64,000 nucleotides of DNA from Aquimarina mytili (GTDB lineage: Bacteria; Bacteroidota; Bacteroidia; Flavobacteriales; Flavobacteriaceae). A program made the translations under genes and the position numbers. Position 1 is the first letter of the stretch. The number at the start of each line of letters is the position of its first letter. This document shows positions 47,488 to 59,600 of this stretch, one piece after another. The notes beneath the pieces were generated by a model. It did no database searches and was not told the origin of the DNA. It was given only the letters and a program-made list of their open reading frames with translations. The stretch lies in the NCBI RefSeq assembly GCF_016735115.1, contig NZ_JAERQJ010000014.1, positions 1 to 64,000 on the forward strand, given 5' to 3'.

Positions 47488-50400
47488 TTGGAACAGTCAA
47501 AATTAAATCTCAAAGGGATTAATCTCTTTGATATTAACCTGCTATCAGAAGAAGAGAAAAATCAGTATCTCTATGAGTTTAATAAGACAAATGCTGATTT
47601 TCCAGGTGAATCGAGCATAACAGCTTTGTTTGAAGAACAAGTTGATAAAACACCAGATCATATTGCACTGCAAATTGCAGACAAGCATATGACCTATAAA
47701 CAACTAAATGATGAAGCCAATAGGTTTTCGGCATATTTAGTTGATCAATATAATGTAAAGCCTGGCGATCTTGTAGGGATTATGTTAGGGAGAAATTATG
47801 ATCTAATTCCTGTTATTTTAGGAATTCTAAAAGCTGGAGCGGCATATGTTCCTATTGATCTTAACTACCCTAAAGAAAGAATAGAAAGGATTATAACCGA
47901 TTCTAAAATTAGCACCTTGGTTATTGAGAACGAGAATACATTTTCTGTAGAGACAGACTTATCTATCCTAAATATTTATAAAGAGCAAAAAAAGATAAAT
48001 GCTCAAAAAGTCAAAAAGAATAAAGAAAGAAAAAACACAGACCTAGCCTATGTAATTTATACCTCAGGATCTACAGGCAATCCAAAAGGAGTAATGATTG
48101 AGGATAAATCGTTAATTAATTATGCATTTTGGGCTTCTAATTATTATTTCCAGGGCAAAAAAGGAGTAATGCCATTATACTCTTCAATTTCTTTTGATTT
48201 AACTATTACATCAATTTTTGCTCCATTAATTTCAGGTAATACTATAGTTATATACAAAGAGGATAAAGCTACCAACCTTATAGAAAAAATCATAGAAGAG
48301 AATCTTTGTGATACTATAAAGTTAACCCCATCTCATCTAAAAATTTTAAAGGAGAGTGTAGCTTTAAAAAAACAAATTGAAAAAGGGAGTAATATAAGAA
48401 GGCTTATTGTAGGAGGAGAGGAACTTTCAACAAGTTTGGCTGCAAGTATGTATGAATTGTTTAAGGGCAATATAGAAATATATAATGAGTACGGACCTAC
48501 AGAAGCAACTGTGGGATGTATGATCTATAAATATAACCCTAAAGATAAAAACTTATCGGTAGCTATTGGAGGACCAATTAATAATACTCAAATTTATATT
48601 CTGGATGATTTTTTAAATCCTGTAGCCAATGGCATGTTAGGAGAGTTATATATCTCTGGTGAAGGAGTTGCAAGAGGGTATTTGTCTAATGAAAAACTAA
48701 CTTTAGAACGTTTTCTAGAAAACCCTTTTATTCCCGGAACTACCATGTATAAAACCGGAGATTTTGCACAAAGGTTACCAGATGGTTCTATTATTTTTTC
48801 TGGACGAAAAGACGAACAGGTGAAAATTAATGCTTACCGTATTGAGCTTGGTGAAATAGAAAATCAATTATCAAAATATAAAGATATTATTGATTGTACT
48901 GTAGCAGCAAAAGAAAGTAATAATGAAAAATACATTGTAGCATATTATACCACTAAAGAAGAAATAAAATCAAGTACTCTAAAAATATTTTTACAAGAAA
49001 AATTACCAGAGTATATGCTTCCTAGTTATTACATGGTAGTAGATAAGATTCCATTAACAGCAAATGGTAAACTTGATAAATCAGCACTACCTTTTCCTGA
49101 TATTGTTGAAAATAGAGAATATATAGCACCAGTAAGCAATACTGAAAAAACATTGCAAAAAATTTGGTCTGAAGTGTTGAAACTACCTGAAGAAGAAATT
49201 GGTACTACTCAAAACTTTTTAGAACTCGGGGGTCATTCGATCAAAATGATATTAATGCTCAATAAAGTTTTGAAAGAATTTAAAGTAAAAGTACCTATGA
49301 ATGAGGCATTTAATCGCCTTGAGATTCAGAGTTTGGCAAAATATATTGAAAGTTTAAATAAAGAGTCGGCACATAATGCTATTAACAGTGCACTCAAAAA
49401 AGACTTTTATCCATTATCATCGGCACAAAAACGACTCTATTTTTTACATCAATTTAATTCGTCATCTGTTACCTATAATATTCCTAAAATAGTCAGAATC
49501 ATAGGTAAACCAAATACGTCTGAGATTAAAAATGCATTCTGTGAACTTATAGATCGATATGAAATTTTAAGGACATCTTTCTTTATGAATGGTTCAGATC
49601 CAGTGCAAAAAATTCATGATGATGTGGACTTTGAATTAGAATATTATACATGCAAAGAAGATGAACTTAATACGACTATTAATGAGTTTGTAAGACCATT
49701 TAACTTGCAAAACCCCTCTTTAATAAGAGCTGGATTAGTTGAAATTTCTAACAAAGAATATCTACTTATGGTAGATATGCATCACATTATTACAGATGGT
49801 GTATCTGAAAGTATATTGATAAAGGAATTTATGGCATTGTATGACAAACAAGAATTGCCTAAACTTTCAATACAATATAAAGATTTTGTAGAATGGCAAT
49901 TAGAAGAGCCGCAACAACTTGTATTAAAAAAGGAAAAAGAATATTGGTTAAATGAGTTTAAAAATAAACAGTCGATATTAAACTTACCTTCAGATTTTAT
50001 TCGACCAGCTGTTAATACTAATGAGGGAGCTGTAGTAAATTTTACATTCAATCAAAAGAAAACTAATGGATTAAAAAGATTAGCAAAGCAAGAAGAAACT
50101 ACCTTGTTTGTAGTGTTACTTTCGGCATTTAACATTCTATTAAGTAAGCTCACTAATGAAGAAGATGTAACCATAGGAAGCCCAGTTTCCGGAAGACAGC
50201 ATTCTGATTTAGAGTCTGTTGTAGGTGTATTTATTAATATGTTAGCATTAAGAAATTTTCCAAAAGCTAATCTTGGATATACAGACTTTTTGTCAAATGT
50301 AAAATCTAAGGTTTTACAAGCATTCAATAATCAAGGTTATCCATATGAAGAATTAATTGATGAATTAGAATTAGGTAGGGATATTAATCATAATCCTTTG

Positions 50401-53400
50401 TTTGATGTTATGTTTGCGTATCAAAACTTTGAAAATGAAACATTTCAAATTTCAAATTTAGAGGTTACCCCTTATGAACTTAATCGGGATGTATCGAGGT
50501 TAGATTTAAGCTTACAAGTTTTTGAAACTACCAATGAACTTCAACTACAGTTCGAATATTCGACACAATTATTTAAAGAAGAGACAATAGAAAGGTTCAT
50601 TTCATATTTTAATGAAATTATAGTAGAGATAACCTCAAATCCAAATATAATAATAAGTGATATTGACCCACTTCCTGATAAGGAAAAACAAAAACTTTTA
50701 GTAGAGTTTAATAATACGGCAATAGATTTTTCAGAAGAAGACACTGTAGTTTCCTTATTTGAAAAACAAGCATTAAGATCTCCTGATAAGATAGCCATTG
50801 TTTATGAAGGAAAAACATTGACATATAAAGATGTAGATGAGAAATCAAACCAATTAGCACATTATTTAAAAAACTCTTGTCAAGTTGGAAAGAACGATAT
50901 CGTAGGTTTTATGATGGATCGCTCAGAAAACTTAGTGATAGGTCTTTTAGGTATATTAAAAACCGGAGCAGCATATTTACCAATTGATCCTTCATATCCT
51001 AAAGAACGAATATCTTATGTATTAAAAAATAGTGGAGCTAATGTTCTTCTAGTCGATGATGAAATAGAGAATGAAGTTGTTGAAGATAAAGAGGTTGTTT
51101 ATTTAAGTCAAACTGCACATGAGAAAAAGACGAGTGTAGACAGTAATATAAAACCTGATAGTGTTTGTTATTTGATTTATACTTCGGGATCTACGGGCAA
51201 TCCAAAAGGAGTTATTATTACACACCAAAATGTGGTCAATTTTATAGCAGGAATTAGTGATCGTATCCCAGCAACAGAAAAGGATGCAATGTTAGCTGTA
51301 ACCAGTACTTCATTTGATATTTCAGTTCTTGAACTATTCTGGACCATATGTAATGGGGTTGAAATCGTAATACATCCTTCTAACGTTTCATTATCTGGTC
51401 TTGATAGGTATATGCCAGGAGAAGACTTATCAATGGATTTTAGTTTGTTTTTCTTCTCTAGTTACAATAACAAAGAAACCAACAAGTATGATTTATTATT
51501 AGAATCTACAAAATTTGCTGATAAATCTGGTTTTAGCGCAGTTTGGACACCAGAAAGACATTTTCATGAATTTGGCGGTTTGTATCCCAATCCATCAGTA
51601 ATAAGTTCTGCACTTTCTATGGTTACTAATCAAATTGAACTTCGAAGTGGTAGTGTGGTGGCTCCATTACATGACCCAATTCGCATTGTAGAAGAATGGT
51701 CCGTGGTAGATAACCTTTCAAACGGTAGAGTGGCGTTGTCATTTGCCTCAGGATGGAACCCTAATGATTTTTCATTAGCTAAAGATTCATATAAAGAGAG
51801 AAATAAAATCCTGCATGAACAAGTTGATGTGATGAAGAAGCTGTGGAGAGGAGAACCTATTAAAAGAGAAAATGGCCTTGGTAAAGAAGTAGACCTTACC
51901 GTTTTTCCAAGACCTATTCAAAAAGAAATGCCGATATGGATTACTTCAAGTGGAAATATAGAAACCTTTAAAAGTGCAGGTGCTAGTGGTGCTCACTTAT
52001 TAACGCATCTTTTAGGACAAAATGTTGATGAACTTGAAGAGAAAATTAAACTGTATAGACAAGCTCGAGTAGAAAATGGTTACGACGAAAATGGAGGAAA
52101 AGTAGCAGTAATGCTTCATGCATTTATTGGCGAAGATATAGAAGAGGTAGAACGTATTGTTGAAGAACCATTTACAGAATATCTAAAGACTTCTATAGGT
52201 CTTAATAAACTATTAATGGAAGAATCAGGGCTAAATTCTGATGATATTGATGGTAAAGAAATGAAGCTTGTATTAAAAAATGCATTCAAAAGATATTATA
52301 AGAATAGCTCACTTATCGGAACCAAAAGTAAGTGTAGTGAAATGGTGCTAAACTTGAAAAAAATTGGAGTAGATGAAATAGCTTGCTTGATCGATTTTGG
52401 AGTAGAAAATGATAAAGTATTAGAAAGCTTAACCCATATCGAAGAGCTAAAACAGTTATTTGCTATGAAAGGAAACAAAGCTCATCAGCCTATTACAATG
52501 ATGCAATCAACACCGTCATTTATAAAAATGACTCAAGAAGGTGGAAGTTCTGTTAAATTTTTAGGATCGTTAAAAACACTATTATTAGGAGGTGAACCAG
52601 TGCCAAAAATGCTAGTAGAACAATTACAAGAAAAAACGTCTGCCAGTATTTTTAATATGTATGGTCCTACCGAAACTACTGTTTGGTCCTCTATACATAA
52701 GTTTTCTGAAGAAGATTCAAAAGTGACTGTAGGAACTCCAATCATAAATACACAGATACTGATTTTAGATAAGAATAAGAAAATGGTGCCTGTCGGAGTT
52801 CCAGGAACATTATTTATAGGTGGTAAAGGCGTTTCAAAAGGATATTGGGCAAATGAGCAATTAACAAACGAAAGGTTTGTACAAAATCCATATAAAGAAA
52901 ATGATATCATATATGATACAGGAGATATTGCAAAATGGAATGTCGATGGAACAATAGAATTAATAGGAAGAGAAGATGCACAAGTAAAAATTAGAGGGCA
53001 TAGAATTGAATTAGGAGAAATTGAATCACAATTAAATAAACATAATTTGATTCAACAATCTGTAGTGGTATGTAATAATGTAGAAGAGGAGAAATATTTA
53101 GCAGCGTTCTATGTAGCATCAGAACCATTAGATGTTAATGATATTAGGACTTATTTATTTGATTACTTGCCAAGTTATATGCAACCTTCGTTTTTTATTC
53201 AATTAAATGAAATGCCACTTACTCCAAATGGTAAAATAGACAAAAAGGCATTACCAAATCCATTATCTATTCAAGAACATGATTTTGTGGCCCCATCTAA
53301 TAGTGAAGAAGAAGCTTTAGTTGAAATTTGGTCAGAAGTACTGGAGCTTCACGCAAATCAAATTAGTGTAGAAAAAAGTTTCTTCGAATTAGGAGGTAAT

Positions 53401-53607
53401 TCATTAAAAATATTAAAACTAAACTCCTTAATGCAAGAGAAACTTAATTGGGAGGTTTCTATACCAGAGATGTTCCGATATCCATCCATAGCTTCATTAA
53501 TTGCATACAAAAATAGTTCGAAACCTAGCGGAGAAGACTATGGAAAAGTAGCAGAAGATGAGGTTTCAGAAATGGAAAGTATGTTTAATCTTATAGAACA
53601 AGAATAA
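47488..53607 (+). CDS. NRPS: A(Asn)-T-C-A(Gly, monooxygenase inserted)-T
   Basis: This 2039-aa protein starts at TTG; no in-frame ATG lies in the 47-bp gap, and the C-A linker begins at once. A1 has D237 and pocket D-L-T-K-I-G-E-V-G-K (Asn); it completes the module whose C domain ends the previous protein. Carrier Ser584 follows, then a C domain with HHIITDG (765-771). A2 starts normally (YTSGSTGNPKG; FDISVLE with D1277) but is interrupted at about 1310-1660 by a luciferase-like monooxygenase. It then resumes with ITMMQSTPS and FNMYGPTETTVW. The pocket reads D-I-L-Q-L-G-M-V-W-K, a glycine-type code. Carrier Ser1972 and a short acidic tail end it. The inserted oxygenase probably oxidises the glycine on its carrier. 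Confidence 0.92.
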   Translation: MEQSKLNLKGINLFDINLLSEEEKNQYLYEFNKTNADFPGESSITALFEEQVDKTPDHIALQIADKHMTYKQLNDEANRFSAYLVDQYNVKPGDLVGIMLGRNYDLIPVILGILKAGAAYVPIDLNYPKERIERIITDSKISTLVIENENTFSVETDLSILNIYKEQKKINAQKVKKNKERKNTDLAYVIYTSGSTGNPKGVMIEDKSLINYAFWASNYYFQGKKGVMPLYSSISFDLTITSIFAPLISGNTIVIYKEDKATNLIEKIIEENLCDTIKLTPSHLKILKESVALKKQIEKGSNIRRLIVGGEELSTSLAASMYELFKGNIEIYNEYGPTEATVGCMIYKYNPKDKNLSVAIGGPINNTQIYILDDFLNPVANGMLGELYISGEGVARGYLSNEKLTLERFLENPFIPGTTMYKTGDFAQRLPDGSIIFSGRKDEQVKINAYRIELGEIENQLSKYKDIIDCTVAAKESNNEKYIVAYYTTKEEIKSSTLKIFLQEKLPEYMLPSYYMVVDKIPLTANGKLDKSALPFPDIVENREYIAPVSNTEKTLQKIWSEVLKLPEEEIGTTQNFLELGGHSIKMILMLNKVLKEFKVKVPMNEAFNRLEIQSLAKYIESLNKESAHNAINSALKKDFYPLSSAQKRLYFLHQFNSSSVTYNIPKIVRIIGKPNTSEIKNAFCELIDRYEILRTSFFMNGSDPVQKIHDDVDFELEYYTCKEDELNTTINEFVRPFNLQNPSLIRAGLVEISNKEYLLMVDMHHIITDGVSESILIKEFMALYDKQELPKLSIQYKDFVEWQLEEPQQLVLKKEKEYWLNEFKNKQSILNLPSDFIRPAVNTNEGAVVNFTFNQKKTNGLKRLAKQEETTLFVVLLSAFNILLSKLTNEEDVTIGSPVSGRQHSDLESVVGVFINMLALRNFPKANLGYTDFLSNVKSKVLQAFNNQGYPYEELIDELELGRDINHNPLFDVMFAYQNFENETFQISNLEVTPYELNRDVSRLDLSLQVFETTNELQLQFEYSTQLFKEETIERFISYFNEIIVEITSNPNIIISDIDPLPDKEKQKLLVEFNNTAIDFSEEDTVVSLFEKQALRSPDKIAIVYEGKTLTYKDVDEKSNQLAHYLKNSCQVGKNDIVGFMMDRSENLVIGLLGILKTGAAYLPIDPSYPKERISYVLKNSGANVLLVDDEIENEVVEDKEVVYLSQTAHEKKTSVDSNIKPDSVCYLIYTSGSTGNPKGVIITHQNVVNFIAGISDRIPATEKDAMLAVTSTSFDISVLELFWTICNGVEIVIHPSNVSLSGLDRYMPGEDLSMDFSLFFFSSYNNKETNKYDLLLESTKFADKSGFSAVWTPERHFHEFGGLYPNPSVISSALSMVTNQIELRSGSVVAPLHDPIRIVEEWSVVDNLSNGRVALSFASGWNPNDFSLAKDSYKERNKILHEQVDVMKKLWRGEPIKRENGLGKEVDLTVFPRPIQKEMPIWITSSGNIETFKSAGASGAHLLTHLLGQNVDELEEKIKLYRQARVENGYDENGGKVAVMLHAFIGEDIEEVERIVEEPFTEYLKTSIGLNKLLMEESGLNSDDIDGKEMKLVLKNAFKRYYKNSSLIGTKSKCSEMVLNLKKIGVDEIACLIDFGVENDKVLESLTHIEELKQLFAMKGNKAHQPITMMQSTPSFIKMTQEGGSSVKFLGSLKTLLLGGEPVPKMLVEQLQEKTSASIFNMYGPTETTVWSSIHKFSEEDSKVTVGTPIINTQILILDKNKKMVPVGVPGTLFIGGKGVSKGYWANEQLTNERFVQNPYKENDIIYDTGDIAKWNVDGTIELIGREDAQVKIRGHRIELGEIESQLNKHNLIQQSVVVCNNVEEEKYLAAFYVASEPLDVNDIRTYLFDYLPSYMQPSFFIQLNEMPLTPNGKIDKKALPNPLSIQEHDFVAPSNSEEEALVEIWSEVLELHANQISVEKSFFELGGNSLKILKLNSLMQEKLNWEVSIPEMFRYPSIASLIAYKNSSKPSGEDYGKVAEDEVSEMESMFNLIEQE
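51415..52467 (+). other. Luciferase-like monooxygenase domain embedded in the glycine adenylation domain
   Basis: Residues about 1310-1660 of the host NRPS form a flavin-dependent luciferase-like fold. It begins MDFSLFFFSSYN, continues SAVWTPERHFHEFGGLYPNPSV and SGSVVAPLHDPIRIVEEW, and then NGRVALSFASGWNP. These stretches match the natural-product luciferase-like monooxygenase family found in NRPS/PKS lines. It lies between core motifs A4 and A5 of the A domain, the same host position type as the oxygenases of MtaG/MelG (myxothiazol/melithiazol), which act on glycine. Exact borders are estimates. Confidence 0.85.
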
Positions 53608-53619
53608 CCTTTATCACAT

Positions 53620-56600
53620 ATGAAAAAATATAACGGTGTAGAAATTGCCATTGTAGGAATGTCCGGGCAATTTCCAGGGGCAAAAGATATTGACCAATTT
53701 TGGGATAACCTAAAAAATGGAGTAGAATCAATAGGCTTTTTTACAGATGAAGAACTTAAAGAAGAAGATGAAGAAATTGAAACTATAAATAACCCTTCTT
53801 ATGTAAAGGCGAATGCTTATTTAGAGGATAAACAATATTTTGATTCAGAGTTTTTTGGGTATACTCCATCTGAAGCAAAATTGATGGATCCTCAGGCAAG
53901 GTTATTTCATGAAAACTGTTGGAAAGCATTAGAAGACGCTGGATATGATATTACTACTAATACTGATAAGATAGGACTTTTTGCAGGAGCTTCTTCTAAT
54001 GTAAATTGGCTGACTTATGCTTTGTTATCTAACATGGATAATAAAGTTAACAACTTTAATGCGTTTCATTTAAGAGATGTATCTTTTTTATGCTCAAGAG
54101 TTTCGTATTTGCTAAACTTACAAGGGCCTTCGGTATATATAAATACTGCATGCTCTACATCATTAGTAGCTATTCAACGAGCATGCATGAGTTTATTGTT
54201 GAGAGAATGTAAAATGGCTATTGCAGGTGGAATAACAATAAAAAACCATTCTAAAAAAGGATATTTCTATGAAGAAGGAATGATAGAATCATCTGATGGA
54301 CATTGTAGAACGTTTGATGCAGATGCAGACGGAACAATTGGAGGAGAAGGTGTAGGAGTTATTGTATTAAAAAGACTGTCGGATGCTATAAAAGATGGCG
54401 ATAATATCTACGCTGTTATTAAAGGAAGTGGAGTCAATAATGATGGTGATAATAAAATTGCTTATACAGCACCTAGTATTGACGGACAATCACAAGCGAT
54501 TCATAAAGCCATGAGAATGGGGAAAGTAGAACCGCAAAGTATCAGCTATGTTGAAGCACACGGAACAGCTACTAAATTAGGAGACCCAATTGAAGTTGAG
54601 GCACTAACACACTCTTTTGGAAAGAGTGATGAGAAATATTGCGCTATAGGTTCGGTAAAAAGTAATATAGGCCATTTAGATATTGCTGCAGGAGTTGCCG
54701 GATTAATAAAAACTGCAATGTCGCTAAAAGATAAGTTAATACCGCCCTCTTTACATTTTAAAACACCTAATCCTAAGATAAATTTTTCAGAAAGCCCTTT
54801 TTATGTTAATACAGCATTGACGAAATGGAAAAATGATAAGTACCCACTAAGAGCGGGGGTAAGTTCTTTTGGTATTGGAGGTACAAATGCACATGTAATT
54901 TTAGAAGAGGCCCCAGAGATGATATCTTCTCCGGATAGTAGAGATTATCAAGTATTAACCTTCTCTGCTAAAACGACAACTGCTTTAGAGAGAAACCTAC
55001 AGCGATTTTCAGAATTCATTAAAGAAAATAATGAACTAAAATTGTCTGATGTTGCGTATACATTGCAAACCGGACGAGCATCACTAGGATATAGAAAGAC
55101 AATTGTTTGCAATGAAAAAGAAGATATTGCAGAGGCATTATCAAACCTAAAAATACAACACGTAGACAAATATCTTTCAAAAAAAGAAAGACCTAGCATT
55201 GTTTTTATGTTTTCAGGACAAGGTTCTCAATATGTTAATATGTGCCTTGACTTGTATAATAATGAAACAGCATTTAGAGAAAACTTAGATACGTGTTTCG
55301 AAGTTTTAGGACGTTTTACAGATAAAGATTTAAAAAGTATTTTATTTTCTGAGAATGAGACCGAAATAAATAATACAGAAAACGCCCAACCATTATTGTT
55401 TAGTATAGAGTATGCTCTTGCACAATTACTAATTTCTTGGGGTATTCAACCCGAAGCTATGGTTGGTCATAGTATTGGAGAATATGTAGCAGCGTGCTTA
55501 AGCGGTGTGTTTTCATTAGAAGATGCCTTGTTTTTGGTATTGAACAGAGGAGAACTAATGCAAAAAGCCTCTAAAGGTACGATGCTTAGCGTATCGATAT
55601 CTGAAGAAAAACTACAGCCATATCTTTCACAAAATGATAGAATTTCTTTGGCAGCTGTAAATAGTTCAGACTTATGTGTACTATCAGGAACTCATGAAGA
55701 GATTGCAAAAATTAAGGCAGTTTTAGAGCATAAAGAATTTTCTTGTAAAGAATTGAGAACATCTCATGCATTTCATTCTCATATGATGGATGAAATTCTG
55801 GAAGAATTCCGTGCCATATTGGATAAAATAGAACTCAGTTCACCTCAAAAACCTTTTTATTCAAACCTAACAGGAGAATTAGTTTCTGATAATCAGGTTA
55901 CTAATTCTGAGTATTGGGTAAAACATTTAAGGGGGACTGTTAAGTTTTCAAAATGTATAGAAAATTTAGCCAAAAAACAACAAACCTTATTTATAGAAGT
56001 TGGACCAGGTCGAGTATTAAGTTCATTAGTACGGTCTAATCCAGCAAGAAATAAAAATCAAGGAATTGTTAACCTGGTTAGACATTCTTCTGAAGAAACT
56101 AATGATCAGCGTTATTTATTATCAAGTATTGGAAGCATCTGGGAATATGGTGTAGAACCAGACTGGAAGACCCTATACCAAGATGAGACACGCTTAAAAG
56201 TATCTTTACCAACATATTCTTTTGATAAAGTGGCATACCCGACCAATGTGGATGCTTATAAAATGATGACCGAAATCTCGGGGGCAACCAATGCGAATAA
56301 TGCTTCAATGTATTACGAGCCTTCTTGGAAGAAAGCATCAGTACCTAAAATCGATACTACTCAATCTGAAAATAAAGTAAATATCCTGTTTCTCGATGAG
56401 TTAGGTATTGGTGATGCATTACAAACGAAACTTGAGAAAAATTCAGATACTGTAATTGGTATTAAAAAAGCAGACAATTTTAGTATAGATACTTCAGGAA
56501 CATACCACCTGAATCCTGAAAACAAAGAAAATATAGAACAACTTTTTTCTGATTTACATCAAAAAGGAATACATCCAGACAGAGTTTTATATGCTTGGCC

Positions 56601-59600
56601 TATCTCGGATGGTAAAAACGAACCCTCACTACAATATAAAATTGAAGAAACAAGTTTTTACACACTGTTTAATACCATCAAAAGCCTACATTCAAATTTC
56701 GATCTCGAAGAAAAAGAGCTTATTGTTCTAACAAATGATTTACATACAATTGTTGGAAATGAAGAAGGAAATTCTGAAGAAGGAATGCAACTTGGATTAT
56801 TAAAAGTAATAGCACAAGAATATTCTGGAATTCTTACAGGTCATATTGATATCTCATTACATTCAAAAAATAAGGAAAAAGATGTTGAAAGATTATATCA
56901 AGAAATTTTATATAAAGAACAAGGGAAGAGTGTTGCACTAAGAAATGCAAATCGATGGGTACAAACCTACGAATCGATTAATGTAGATAATATAAAACCT
57001 GAAAGCGGATTTAAGAATAACGGGACGTATTTAATTACAGGTGGTCTTGGTAATTTAGGGTATACGCTTTCTAAATATCTACTTGAAAAATTTAAAGCAA
57101 AAGTAATACTCACAGGTCGAACAGAATTACCGAAAAGAAACGAGTGGAAAAAAATTGTAAATACGGGAGAAGCTAATGAATATCTTAAAACAAGAATTGA
57201 AAGATATCAAGAACTCGAAAAATTAGGTGGAGAAATAGAATATTATTCTTGTGATATTATAGATAAATCAGACTTTGAAAAACTAGTAGAAAATATTGAA
57301 AAAACTGAATTTATAGACGGTGTGATTCATGCAGCGGGAGTAATTCATGGAAATTCAATTAATCTAATAAAGCATCTGCAAAAAGAAGATTTTGAAGATC
57401 AATTCTTTGCCAAAACCATTGGTATAAAAGTTTTAGACGAAGTTTTTAAAGATAAAAACCTGGATTTTTGCCTGGTTATATCCTCGTTGTCATCTATTCT
57501 AGGAGGTTTAGGCTTTGCTGCTTATGCTTCGGCGAATAGTTTTATGGATTATTTTGTAAAAGAAAAGCTGTCTAGCGGAAATCTGGAAAACTGGCTTTGT
57601 GTAAACTTTGATGGCTTAAATTTTTCAGATAATTCATCTGATGATGCTAGCCTTGATGTAGGAGAAATATATGAAGCTATTGAACGTGTTTTATCCTTAA
57701 AAGATCTTCAACAAATTGTAGTTTCAAAAACTGATTTACAGCTTAGATTAAATGATTGGGTTAAACGAAATTCAGAAGAGACTCTTGAAGAAAGCGAAGC
57801 ATCGTACATAGATACAAGTCTTCAAGATACAAATGTGTCATTAAATTCTCTTGAAGAAGGATTGATAAAATTGTGGGAGGACTTCTTCGGAAAATCTGTA
57901 GAAATAGAAGATAATTTCTTTGAAATAGGTGGGGATTCTCTGAAAGCACTAACGATGCTTAGAAGAATTCATAAAACGTTCAATGTAGAATTGTCAATTA
58001 AAGAATTCTTTGACTGCAGTACAGTACGCTTGGTTAGTCAATGTATCAGTACCAAAAAAACCGAATTAGAAAAACCGTCTAAAAATTATGTTAGCATTCC
58101 AAAAGTAGAGAAGAGTGAATACTATCATCTAAGTTCGGTACAGAGAAGACTTTATTTCCTTCATGAATATGCCAAAGATTCTTTAGCTTATAATTTACCT
58201 CAAATTGTAAAGTTAGAAGGAGATTTAGATACTGCACATTTTGAAGCGGTTTTTGAGAAACTTTTGCAGAGGCATGAAAGTTTCCGTACTTCTTTTTCAT
58301 TGATTAATGGTGAACCAATGCAAAAAATAGAAGAGCGTACTGACTTTAAAATAACTCAATTTAAAGCAGGTTTAGATGAAATTCCTAAAATAATTAATGA
58401 CTTTATCAGGCCATTTGATTTGAATGAGTCACCATTAATAAGAGTTGGACTTGTTCAAATAAATGAATCAGAACATATCTTAATGGTGGATATGCATCAC
58501 ATTATTACAGATGGTATATCTCAAGGGATATTGATTTCAGATTTCATGAAGTTATACAATAATGAAAGCTTACCTCCATTGCATTTTCAATACAAAGATT
58601 ATGCACATTGGCAACATACCGAAGAGCAACAAGAGCGCATATCAAATCAAAAAGAGTTTTGGTTGCAACAATTCTCTGATGATATTATGCCGTTTGATTT
58701 ACCTACAGATTTTATTCGACCACTTGAATCAAGTAATAAGGGAGAATCGGTATGGATAACGTTGGAGGAAAAAGAAATTGATGGTTTAGCAAAACTTGCA
58801 GATAAAGAGCGAGCGACTAATTATATGGTTTTACTGGCCGTATTTAATATTCTCCTTTCAAAGTTGAGCAATCAAGAGGATATCACAGTAGGATCTCCTG
58901 TTGCAGGTCGACAACATGCAGATTTTGATAACGTTATAGGAATGTTTGTAAACACCCTGTCGATTCGTAATTATCCAAAAGGAAATTACACCTTCAGAGA
59001 ATTTCTTGCTGAGGTAAAACAGAGAGCGATCGCTTGTTTTGATAATCAGGATTATCCTTACGAAGAATTAGTAGAAGCTCTTAAAATAGACAGAGAAAAA
59101 GGTAGAAATCCATTATTTGATACCATGTTTGAGTATCAATTAAGTACTGAAGAAACACAACTTAAAATTCCTGATTTAGAATTGACCGTTTTTAATGGTG
59201 TTGATGAAAAAATTCTTAATGTATCTAAATTTGATCTTCTATTATCTGCAGTAGAAAATGGAGATCATCTAACACTTAAACTAGAATATTCATATGATCT
59301 TTTTAGACGCGAGACAGTAGAACGTTTCATAGCGTATTATAAAAAGATAATTAATCAGATTATAAATAATCCAGATTGCAAATTATCTGACGTAAAACTA
59401 TTAGATGATAAAGAAGAAAATAAGCTTTTAAAGCTGTTGAACAATACCAAAAAGAAGTATCAGAAAGAAAATACTATTCTGGAACATTTTGAAAAGCAAG
59501 TGCAAGATGTGCCAAATCAAATTGCTATTCAATACAATGGCATAGATCTAACTTATAAAGAGTTGCAAAGCAAGTCAAATCAGATTTATGGGTATCTAAA

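Noticed and set aside
52533-52910. 125-codon antisense open frame opposite the glycine adenylation domain
   Set aside because: The plus strand encodes the conserved A-domain core NMYGPTETT here; the antisense frame is incidental.
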